Shown here piece after piece: positions 1 to 6,800 of a DNA stretch of 7,312 nt. Below the pieces are notes generated by a model that was given only the letters and a program-made list of their open reading frames with translations, had not been told where the DNA came from and did not search any database. Position 1 is the first letter of the stretch. The number at the start of each line of letters is the position of its first letter. Source of the stretch: an uncultured Eubacteriales bacterium. GTDB taxonomy: Bacteria; Bacillota; Clostridia; Lachnospirales; Lachnospiraceae. The stretch is from positions 1 to 7,312 of the forward strand of contig USSL01000080.1 in NCBI GenBank assembly GCA_900557175.1. The letters are read 5' to 3'. The position numbers were made by a program, and so were the translations under genes.

Positions 1-1085
1 CACAATATAATGAACTGACAAATACAATTTCACAGCTCAGTGTGGAAGCAGCTGAAAAGGAAGAAGAGCTGAAAAAAGTCCAGACAGAGCTGGAAAGGGC
101 AAAGAAAACAGCAGAGAATCAGTATGAGGCAATGAAGCTTCGTATTGTTTATATGTATGAAAATGGCGGAAATTCCATGCTGGAAACACTTCTGTCATCA
201 GAAAGCCTGGCAGATTTCCTGAATCAGGCGGACAATATTTCAAAAATTTCCGAGTATGACAGAAATATGCTGAAGCAGTATGAGGCAACCCAGGAAAATA
301 TCCAGGTACAGGAGGAAAAGGTAGAAGAGGAATCCAGCTCTATTAACAGCCTCCTTTCCGAAAAAAGCGCCAAGCAGCAGGAAGTGCAGTCTCTGGTTGC
401 AACTACCGGTGACAGCATCAACTCCTATATCAGCCAGATCAGCGCAAGCCAGGAAGAGGCAAATGTTCTGATGGCTCAGGTAAACAGCGCAGACAGCAGT
501 ATTGCAACTCTGATGGAGCAGGCTGAACAGGAAAAAGCAGCAGCTCAGGCGGCTGCACAGGCAGCGGCAGAGCAGGAAGCCGCTTCACAGGAAAGTGAAG
601 AACCGGAATATGATCCGGAAACAGACACAACCGATTCTGAAAGCAGCTCTACAAGCAGTGATGTTACTGTAGAGGAGGTTGCTCCGGAAGAGGATGCAGA
701 AGAATATACAGAAGAATATACGGAAGAGTACACAGAGGATACGGAAACAGAGCCGGAAGCTCCGTCAGATACAGATGGAAGCTCTGATTCTTCCGGTTCC
801 GGTCAGGGTACATACCTTGGAAACTTCATGCTGACAGCTTACTGTAACTGCGCGCAGTGCTGCGGAACAGCGGGAAATGCCACTGCCAGCGGTGTGATGC
901 CTTCAGCAGGTCATACAGTAGCTATGGCGGGAGTTCCCTTTGGAACACAGCTTCTGATCAACGGAACTGTTTATACTGTTGAGGATCTGGGAACCCCTTA
1001 CGGACATGTGGATATTTATTTTGGAAGCCATGAAGAGGCATTAAGCTTTGGGCTGCAGTATGCAGATGTATATCAGCTGAACTAA
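1..1085 (+). CDS. Secreted cell-wall protein with PcsB/CwlO-like coiled coil and C-terminal 3D domain (5'-truncated)
   Basis: The reading frame is open to the left edge (first full codon at nt 3), so the true start and the expected signal peptide lie outside the window; the GTG at 42 is an internal Val. Numbering from that Val: residues 1-160 are heptad-rich and charged, including a block around 33-75 (RIVYMYENG, then LLSSESLADFLNQAD) that resembles the coiled-coil region of PcsB/CwlO-type peptidoglycan hydrolases. Residues 160-255 are a low-complexity linker, Ala/Gln-rich and then very acidic with Ser/Thr. Residues 258-347 are a 3D domain, the fold shared with MltA-type lytic transglycosylases and Rpf/YabE proteins, with CNCAQCC at 268-274 and acidic residues D315 (VEDLG) and D324 (HVDIYF). 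The Asp usually expected near 'VAVD' is not seen (VAMAG). The likely role is cleavage or remodelling of peptidoglycan outside the membrane. The domain call is secure; the enzymatic activity is inferred. Confidence 0.87.
   Translation, partial: QYNELTNTISQLSVEAAEKEEELKKVQTELERAKKTAENQYEAMKLRIVYMYENGGNSMLETLLSSESLADFLNQADNISKISEYDRNMLKQYEATQENIQVQEEKVEEESSSINSLLSEKSAKQQEVQSLVATTGDSINSYISQISASQEEANVLMAQVNSADSSIATLMEQAEQEKAAAQAAAQAAAEQEAASQESEEPEYDPETDTTDSESSSTSSDVTVEEVAPEEDAEEYTEEYTEEYTEDTETEPEAPSDTDGSSDSSGSGQGTYLGNFMLTAYCNCAQCCGTAGNATASGVMPSAGHTVAMAGVPFGTQLLINGTVYTVEDLGTPYGHVDIYFGSHEEALSFGLQYADVYQLN
699..746 (+). repeat. 12-bp in-frame tandem repeat encoding EEYT units
   Basis: Three consecutive 12-bp units (699-710, 711-722, 723-734; consensus GAAGAATATACA) and a degenerate fourth (735-746) encode EEYT-EEYT-EEYT-EDTE in the acidic linker of the 3D-domain protein. 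Units 1 and 2 differ by one base, so they look like recent slippage products. Copy number may vary between strains without disturbing the frame. Confidence 0.7.
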
Positions 1086-1104
1086 AACCATACAGGAATA
1101 TCAT

Positions 1105-1138
1105 GAAGAGACTGCCAGAGATGACGGTCTCTTTTATT
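1105..1138 (+). terminator. Intrinsic terminator after the 3D-domain gene
   Basis: An AGAGAC/GTCTCT stem (1107-1112 with 1127-1132), extended outward by A-T and G-T pairs and inward by T-G and G-C pairs, encloses a roughly 10-base loop. It runs into a T-rich tail (TTTTATTCT). It begins about 20 bases after the TAA stop, a normal position for a Rho-independent terminator. Confidence 0.72.
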
Positions 1139-1139
1139 C

Positions 1140-1182
1140 TTTACCCGGAAAACAGTACATTCTGTAACATTTTCCCGGTAAA
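1140..1182. repeat. Imperfect inverted repeat between terminator and deacylase gene
   Basis: Arms TTTACCCGGAAAA (1140-1152) and TTTTCCCGGTAAA (1170-1182) are complementary at 12 of 13 positions, with one central C-C mismatch. The 17-base spacer holds a small CAG/CTG pair. No T-run follows on either side, so it is not a standard terminator. It could be an operator, an mRNA leader hairpin or a dispersed palindromic repeat. The rest of 1183-1289 has only a short CGGA/TCCG hairpin (1219-1230) and no promoter I would defend. Confidence 0.6.
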
Positions 1183-1274
1183 TAAAAGATTCTTTGTGAG
1201 GATTCTGAGAGTTTGAGACGGACCTGTCCGCTTATTCAGGGAATATTCTCACGGAAGAAGTAAAAAACGAAAAA

Positions 1275-1280
1275 AGGAGA
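1275..1280 (+). promoter_or_regulatory. Shine-Dalgarno site of the prolyl-tRNA deacylase gene
   Basis: AGGAGA in an A-rich stretch ends 9 bases before the ATG at 1290. It supports this start over downstream in-frame Met codons. Confidence 0.75.
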
Positions 1281-1289
1281 AAGATATTA

Positions 1290-1835
1290 ATGGAGCTTGT
1301 AAGTGGAAGACCGCAGAACACAGAGGGAAGACTGGAAAAAGAAATCAGAACGTATGACTTTCTGGATTCTATAGGGATTCATTATGAAAGAGTGGATCAT
1401 GAGCCGGCTATGACCATAGAGGCCTGTGAGGAGGTTGATAAAATACTGGGCGCTGTAATCTGTAAAAATCTTTTTTTGTGCAACAGACAGGAAACAGACT
1501 TTTATCTTCTGCTGATGCCCGGGGATAAAAAGTTCAAAACAAAGGATCTTTCAGCTCAGATCAATTCCTCAAGGCTTTCTTTTGCAAAGCCTGAATATAT
1601 GGAACAGTTTCTGGATATTACGCCGGGTTCAGCCAGTATTCTGGGGCTGATGAACGACAGAGATAACCGGGTACAGCTTCTGATCGACGAGGACGTGCTG
1701 AAAGGAGAATATATAGGATGTCATCCCTGCATCAATACATCGAGCTTAAAGATTTCCACCAGGGATATTCTGGAAAAATTCCTCCCATTTGTGAACCACC
1801 CCTTTACAGTTGTGGAGCTTCCATGGGAGGAATAA
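1290..1835 (+). CDS. Prolyl-tRNA deacylase, PrdX/ProXp-ala type (YbaK/EbsC editing fold)
   Basis: This 181-residue cytoplasmic protein matches the free-standing relatives of the prolyl-tRNA synthetase editing (INS) domain. Those proteins hydrolyse tRNA(Pro) mischarged with a wrong amino acid, usually alanine, and so protect translation. The N-terminus has the family's typical GRLEKEIRTYDFLDSIGI stretch (13-30). Family hallmarks follow: a lysine before a hydrophobic strand (K59 in CKNLFL), KKFKTKDL (80-87), the TPGSAS loop (111-116) and GCHPCINTSSLKIS (143-156), which carries the conserved G-x-H-P active-site motif. The length fits a full-length member. The gene stands alone, without proS or proline-reductase genes in view. 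A good Shine-Dalgarno lies upstream and the stop meets a convergent terminator hairpin. The editing family is clear; specificity for Ala-tRNA(Pro) rather than Cys-tRNA(Pro) is inferred from overall resemblance. Confidence 0.88.
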   Translation: MELVSGRPQNTEGRLEKEIRTYDFLDSIGIHYERVDHEPAMTIEACEEVDKILGAVICKNLFLCNRQETDFYLLLMPGDKKFKTKDLSAQINSSRLSFAKPEYMEQFLDITPGSASILGLMNDRDNRVQLLIDEDVLKGEYIGCHPCINTSSLKISTRDILEKFLPFVNHPFTVVELPWEE

Positions 1836-1881
1836 AAAATGACGTAACTGTTCGGGACTAGCCATCTTCTTGAACAGTTAC
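1834..1881 (-). terminator. Terminator hairpin between convergent genes, serving aminopeptidase P
   Basis: A perfect 10-bp stem (GTAACTGTTC 1844-1853 with GAACAGTTAC 1872-1881) encloses an 18-base loop. Read leftward, it is followed after four bases by six Ts (1839-1834), overlapping the stop codon of the convergent deacylase gene, so it should end aminopeptidase transcription. Read rightward, the nearest T-run (1893-1897) is 11 bases beyond the stem, so termination of the deacylase transcript is plausible but weaker. Confidence 0.78.
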
Positions 1882-1885
1882 AAAA

Positions 1886-3679
1886 TTACGCCTTTTTAAC
1901 CGGCTGTGTCGCCTGACGCAGCCATTCTTTTTCTTCATCATTCAGATACGGACTGATTTTTTCATAAACCTGTGCATGATATTCATTTAAGAAAACCACA
2001 TCCTCATCTGTCATCAGCTTTGTATCCAGCGGCTCTACATCAATAGGAACATAGGTCAGGAATTCAAAGCAGAGGAATTGACCATACTCATTTTTTTCTG
2101 CCTTTTTACAGAACATCTGATTTTCTGTACGGATTCCATGACTTCCTTCAATGTACAGTCCCGGTTCATCAGAGCAAACCATTCCATCCATAAAAGGATA
2201 GCTGTCCTGACGTTCCGGAACCACACGGAAACGAATACCTGCAGGACGCTCATGTACATTCAGCAAATATCCGATTCCATGTCCTGTGCCATGATTATAA
2301 TCCAGGCCATGCTTCCAAAATACCTCTCTCGCCACATAATCCAGGCTTAAACCGCTGCAGCCCTGAAGGAATTTTACATGTCCCAGACGCAGCATACTCA
2401 TAAGAACCATCGTATAGTGCTTCTTCTCTTCCTCTGTAACCGGTCCAAGAGCAAAGGTTCTTGTAATATCTGTAGTTCCTTCCAGATACTGTCCGCCGGA
2501 ATCAACAAGTAAAAGTCCTTCCGGTTTTAATACAGCGTTGCTCTCAGGTGTGGCGCTGTAGTGCATCATTGCCGCATTGGCATTGTAGGCGCTGATTGTC
2601 GGGAAGCTTAAATCAATACAGCCCTGCGCGCGCCGACAGTTTTCAAGATAATCACTGGCAGAAATTTCCGTAATCTCTGTCTTTCCGATATTTGTTTTCA
2701 GCCAATACATAAACTTCGTCACAGCGACGCCGTCCTTAATATGCGCCGTAAACAGATTTTTAATCTCCGTATCATTTTTAACAGCCTTAAACAGTGTTGT
2801 CGGATTCGGCTGATTTTCAATCTTTGCCAAAAGTCCCTTCACAATGGCATAGTTGACCTTATTTAAGTCAAGAAGCACGGTTTCATCCTTATCGACCCAT
2901 GTGAGCCACTCATAAATGGCATTATAAGGCATCACCTCAACATGATTTTCTTTGAGATAATTTCTTGTTTCGGCTGTCAGCTTATCTGAATCAATAAACA
3001 AAAGCACGCTCTCTGATGAAATCATCGTATAAGCCATAAATACCGGCGTATTTGCAATATCGCTGCCGCGCAGATTATAAAGCCATGCAATGTCATCAAG
3101 CGATGTCAGAATGTGCACGCCGACGCCGGCTTCTGCCATCTTTTCGCGGACACGCAAAACCTTCTGCGCCATCGTCTCACCGGCATATTTTTCTTCTAAA
3201 ATAAAAAGCTTATCTTTTGGCATTGCCGGTCTGTCTGTCCAAATCTCATCAATAAGATTTTTTGTACCGCACAGCTTTGCGCCCTTTTTTTCAAGACATG
3301 TTTCTAAATCCATGCCCCATTTTGCAGGGATCACTCTGCCGTCAAAACCAACAACATCGCCCTCACCCATCTTTTTTGCAAGATACTCCTCCGGCAGCGG
3401 CACATCCTTCATACCCTGCTTAAATAAGGTAATTGTGCTGCCCTCAAGCTGACGTTCTGCCTGAATATAATAACGTCCGTCCGTCCACAGTCCCGCTTCA
3501 TCTTCTGTCACGACAAGTGTCCCGGCCGATCCTGTAAATCCGGACATAAACTTTCTTTCTTTAAAATAATCTCCCGTATATTCGGAAAGGTGAAAATCAT
3601 TTGTCGGGATGACGTAAGCTGTATAGCCCTCTCTTTTCATCAGCTCCCGAAGCTTTGCAAGTCTTTCTTTAATCATCAT
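1886..3679 (-). CDS. pepP: Xaa-Pro aminopeptidase (aminopeptidase P, peptidase family M24B)
   Basis: This 597-residue, probably cytoplasmic metallopeptidase removes an N-terminal residue that precedes proline. It is of the long (~600 aa) type: two creatinase-like N-terminal domains (about 1-150 and 155-310), the pita-bread M24 catalytic domain (about 315-530) and a short C-terminal M24_C extension (about 535-597, LTYVPIDVEPLD). All five dinuclear metal ligands are visible: D393 (LVDSGG), D404 (TTDITRT), H467 (GTGHGIG), E505 (DEPGLY) and E519 (RTENQM). The supporting histidines H373 (MMHYSA) and H476 (VHERP) are also present. No signal peptide or membrane segment is seen. Two adjacent ATGs (3679 and 3676) are possible starts; the second is better spaced (8 bases) from the AAAGGAAG ribosome site. 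It has its own promoter downstream of carB and a terminator at its 3' end, so it is probably a single-gene unit. It looks intact. The symbol is the usual family name, not proof of orthology to the shorter E. coli PepP. Confidence 0.93.
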   Translation of the reverse strand: MMIKERLAKLRELMKREGYTAYVIPTNDFHLSEYTGDYFKERKFMSGFTGSAGTLVVTEDEAGLWTDGRYYIQAERQLEGSTITLFKQGMKDVPLPEEYLAKKMGEGDVVGFDGRVIPAKWGMDLETCLEKKGAKLCGTKNLIDEIWTDRPAMPKDKLFILEEKYAGETMAQKVLRVREKMAEAGVGVHILTSLDDIAWLYNLRGSDIANTPVFMAYTMISSESVLLFIDSDKLTAETRNYLKENHVEVMPYNAIYEWLTWVDKDETVLLDLNKVNYAIVKGLLAKIENQPNPTTLFKAVKNDTEIKNLFTAHIKDGVAVTKFMYWLKTNIGKTEITEISASDYLENCRRAQGCIDLSFPTISAYNANAAMMHYSATPESNAVLKPEGLLLVDSGGQYLEGTTDITRTFALGPVTEEEKKHYTMVLMSMLRLGHVKFLQGCSGLSLDYVAREVFWKHGLDYNHGTGHGIGYLLNVHERPAGIRFRVVPERQDSYPFMDGMVCSDEPGLYIEGSHGIRTENQMFCKKAEKNEYGQFLCFEFLTYVPIDVEPLDTKLMTDEDVVFLNEYHAQVYEKISPYLNDEEKEWLRQATQPVKKA

Positions 3680-3684
3680 AAAGT

Positions 3685-3692
3685 CTTCCTTT
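3685..3692 (-). promoter_or_regulatory. Shine-Dalgarno site of aminopeptidase P
   Basis: AAAGGAAG on the minus strand lies 5 bases before the first ATG (3679) and 8 before the second (3676). The spacing slightly favours the second Met. Confidence 0.65.
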
Positions 3693-3707
3693 CATCAGAT
3701 GTCTTAA

Positions 3708-3720
3708 GGGGCACTGCCCC
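3708..3720 (-). promoter_or_regulatory. GC-rich hairpin at the 5' end of the aminopeptidase mRNA
   Basis: GGGGC-AGT-GCCCC on the minus strand forms a perfect 5-bp GC stem with a 3-base loop. From the promoter at 3731-3758, transcription should begin around 3724, so the hairpin would start about four bases into the mRNA and about 15 bases before the Shine-Dalgarno. A 5'-terminal stem of this kind can protect an mRNA from 5'-end decay. The stem is seen; the function is inferred. It lacks a U-tract, so it is an unlikely terminator for carB. Confidence 0.5.
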
Positions 3721-3730
3721 GCTAATATCT

Positions 3731-3758
3731 AGTATAAACAATCTGAATTTAAAGTCAA
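3731..3758 (-). promoter_or_regulatory. Sigma-A type promoter for aminopeptidase P
   Basis: On the minus strand, TTGACT (-35; 3758-3753) and TATACT (-10; 3736-3731) are separated by 16 bases of AT-rich sequence. Each hexamer matches the consensus at five of six positions. It lies about 50 bases upstream of the ATG and is the strongest promoter-like site I see in the window. It implies that the aminopeptidase is expressed independently of carAB. Confidence 0.75.
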
Positions 3759-3771
3759 GCATCAGACCTAA

Positions 3772-3865
3772 GCGGATATGCACCATGTGTCAGACACTAA
3801 TCGGATGTGCCATGTGTCAGACACTAATCGGATGCGCCATGTGTCAGACATCGTCAGGACGCACC
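3772..3865. repeat. 27-bp tandem repeat array overlapping the 3' end of carB
   Basis: Three head-to-tail 27-bp units occupy 3785-3811, 3812-3838 and 3839-3865, with a partial, slightly altered unit at 3772-3784. Units 1 and 2 differ by a single base; unit 3 matches unit 2 at about 19 of 27 positions. Units 1 and 2 each contain the odd palindrome GTGTCAGACAC (3787-3797, 3814-3824); unit 3 breaks it in its last base. Unit 3 carries the carB stop codon (TCA at 3844-3846) and its last seven sense codons. Because 27 is nine codons, every unit has an in-frame TGA on the carB strand: after ...HMVRPDDV-stop come two copies of HMAHPISV-stop. There are no spacers, so it is not a CRISPR. Its function is unknown. 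Confidence 0.85.
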
Positions 3866-6800
3866 ATATGATTCATATCGACAAGCTCTACGCCATCTTC
3901 TTTAAAACCGCTCAGAAGGCAGTCTGCCAATGCGTCGGCCGTGTCGATGCTTGTCACACATACAATACCAAGTTCACAGGCACGCCGTCTTATTTTCACG
4001 CTGTCGCGCACCGGGATTCTTCCTTTCGCTGATATGGACACAATATAAGCAATTTCACCGCTTTCTAAAAGTGTCATACTGTTAAAATCTTCATTTTCGC
4101 CGATTTTAGGCACCAAAGTCACCGCCATACCGGCATCACTGATGACTTTGGCACAGCCTTGCGTTGCATAAAGCTTAAAGCCAAGCATCAGAAATTTTTC
4201 AGCAAGCGCTGCAAGGGCATGCTTATCACTGTTTCTCACCGTTAAAAAGACACCGCCCTCACGATAAAACTTATAACCTGCGGCCACAAAACCTTTATAG
4301 AGCGCCTCCTTTAAATTCCGTCCGATGCCAAGCACCTCGCCTGTAGATTTCATTTCCGGTCCAAGCTGTGTATCAACACCTCCGAGCTTTTCAAAGGAAA
4401 ACACCGGAACCTTAACGGCAATATAGCCGGCCGGCGGATATATGCCTGTGCCGTATCCTAAATCCGAAAGTTTTCTTCCGAGGCTGACCTGTACAGCCAG
4501 ATCAACAACCGGCACGCCGGTCACCTTTGAAACATAAGGTACTGTTCTTGATGCCCGCGGATTTACTTCAATAACATAGAGCTGATTGTCCGAAACAATA
4601 TACTGGACATTAACAATACCGACAGCATGAAGGCCTCGGCACAGTTTTAAAGTTGTTTCATAAATCATTTCTTTCAGCCCGTCATCCATATGCACTGCCG
4701 GGCAAACAGCAATGCTGTCACCGGAATGAACGCCGGAACGTTCAATATGCTCCATAATTCCCGGAATAAGTATATCTGTACCGTCACAAACCGCATCCAC
4801 CTCAAGCTCACGTCCCTCAATATATTTGTCGATAAGCACCGGATTTTTAATATTGTGGGACAAAATAATTTTCATGTACTCTTTAATATCACGATCACTA
4901 TAGGCAATAATCATATTTTGACCGCCAAGAACATAGCTTGGACGCATCAGCACCGGATACCCCAGCGCTTCTGCTGCCGCTAATGCCTCCGTCATATTCA
5001 TTACCGTATATCCTTCCGGTCTTTGAATATGCAGTGTTTCAAGCAATGCATCAAACCTTTCTCTGTCCTCAGCCATATCAATACTGTCTGCCGATGTGCC
5101 GATAATACGAACGCCTGACGCATCGAGAAATTTTGTCAGCTTAATGGCCGTCTGGCCGCCAAAGGCAACGACAACACCAAACGGCTTTTCAATGTCTAAA
5201 ATATGTGCCACATCTTCCTTTGTTAAAGGCTCAAAATAAAGCCTGTCTCCCGTATCAAAGTCTGTCGAGACAGTCTCAGGATTATTATTGATAATAATTA
5301 CCTCAAAGCCCAGTCTTTTAAGAATATGGACACAGTGGACACTGGCATAGTCGAACTCAATCCCCTGCCCGATTCTTATTGGTCCCGAACCTAAGACGAC
5401 GATGCTTTTTTTCTTATGTTTCACAAACTGCTCTGCCTCACTTTCACCGCCACTGTCAGGGCGCTGATATGTTGCATAAAAATAAGGTGTCATCGCCTGA
5501 AATTCTCCGGCACACGTATCAACCATCTTATATGCCGGCATCAAAAAAAAGTCAAAATCACTGCCGCTTCGCGCTTGGAGCGCCTGATCTGTAAAGCCAA
5601 GACGTTTTCCTTCGCAATACATTTCAAAGCTCAGCGGCCTGCCTTCAATTTTATTTTCAAACGCTGCAATATGCGCTAATTTACTTAAAAACCAGCAGTC
5701 AATTTTTGTAACATCATGAATATACGGAATATCCATTCCCCGCTTAATGGCGGCATAAATTATAAAAATTCTATGATCATCCTGAACATGCAGTCTCTGT
5801 CTTATTTCCGTGTCAGAAAGTTGTGCAGCCCACGGTACATACAAACTGTCTGCGTCTATTTCCGCCCCGCGGACAGCCTTCATGATTGCAGATTCAAAGC
5901 TGTCAGAAATTGCCATAACCTCACCGGTCGCTTTCATCTGCGTTCCAAGTGTCCGCTTCGCATAAACAAATTTATCAAAAGGCCATTTTGGAAATTTTAC
6001 GGCAACATAATCAAGCGCCGGCTCAAAAGCTGCATATGTCGTCCCTGTCACCGCATTTTTAATTTCATCAAGTGTATATCCGACGGCAATTTTTGCCGCT
6101 GCCTTTGCAATCGGATAGCCGGTCGCCTTCGATGCAAGCGCCGAAGAACGCGACACTCTCGGATTAACCTCGATTACCGCATATTCAAAGGCATCCGGTT
6201 TTAAGGCAAACTGACAGTTACAGCCGCCTTCAACCCCAAGGGCATCTATAATTTTTAAAGCCGCACTCCGGAGCATCTGATATTCTCTGTCTGCCAGTGT
6301 AACTGCCGGCGCAATGACAATACTGTCACCTGTATGAATACCTACGGGATCAAAGTTTTCCATAGAACAGACCGTGATTGCATTGCCCTGTTTATCACGG
6401 ATTACTTCAAACTCGATTTCTTTCCATCCGGCAATACACCGTTCGACAAGAATCTGTGATATCGGCGACTGCATCAAACCATTTTGGGCGATTTCTTTAA
6501 GCATATCTTCATTTTGGGCAATACCGCCGCCAGAACCTCCCAATGTAAATGCCGGACGGACAATTACCGGATAGCCGATTTCATCTGCAAATTTCAGCGC
6601 TGCCTCCACATCAGTGACAACCTCAGACGGAATACACGGCTGCCCGATGCTCTCCATTGTCTCTTTAAAAAGCTGTCTGTCCTCCGCCCTGTCTATCGTT
6701 TCCGGCATAGAACCTAACAGCCTTATCCCGTGACGTTCAAGAAATCCTTCGTGGGCAAGCTGCATACAAAGTGTCAGGCCTGTCTGACCGCCAAGCCCCG

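Noticed and set aside
42..44. GTG as the start of the 3D-domain protein
   Set aside because: The frame continues to the window edge with coiled-coil-like residues, there is no ribosome site before it, and the secreted family needs an upstream signal peptide.
439..733. Leftward open frames with Leu/Pro or Ser/Val-rich repeats
   Set aside because: Antisense to the low-complexity linker of the 3D-domain gene; the repeats mirror the coding-strand repeats.
1140..1168. Promoter TTTACC-17-TGTAAC for the deacylase
   Set aside because: Only four of six matches in each hexamer and it overlaps the inverted repeat; too weak to list as a feature.
1139..1289. T-box or other riboswitch ahead of the prolyl-tRNA deacylase
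   Set aside because: No T-box consensus (AGGGTGGNACCGCG-like) and no terminator/antiterminator pair before the start codon; only small hairpins are seen.
3090..3452. 120-residue rightward open frame
   Set aside because: Antisense to the well-supported aminopeptidase P gene, with no recognisable domain.
3772..3865. CRISPR array
   Set aside because: The units abut without unique spacers and no cas genes are present.
3590..4032. Rightward reading frames across the repeat array (about 93 and 84 residues, with MCQTLIGCA or CHVSDTNRM repeats)
   Set aside because: Their periodicity comes from the 27-bp repeat being a multiple of three; much of each lies antisense to aminopeptidase P or carB, with no ribosome site or family resemblance.
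5716..6204. 162-residue rightward open frame
   Set aside because: It lies entirely antisense to carB; composition is Arg/Cys/Ile-rich, as expected of a shadow frame.
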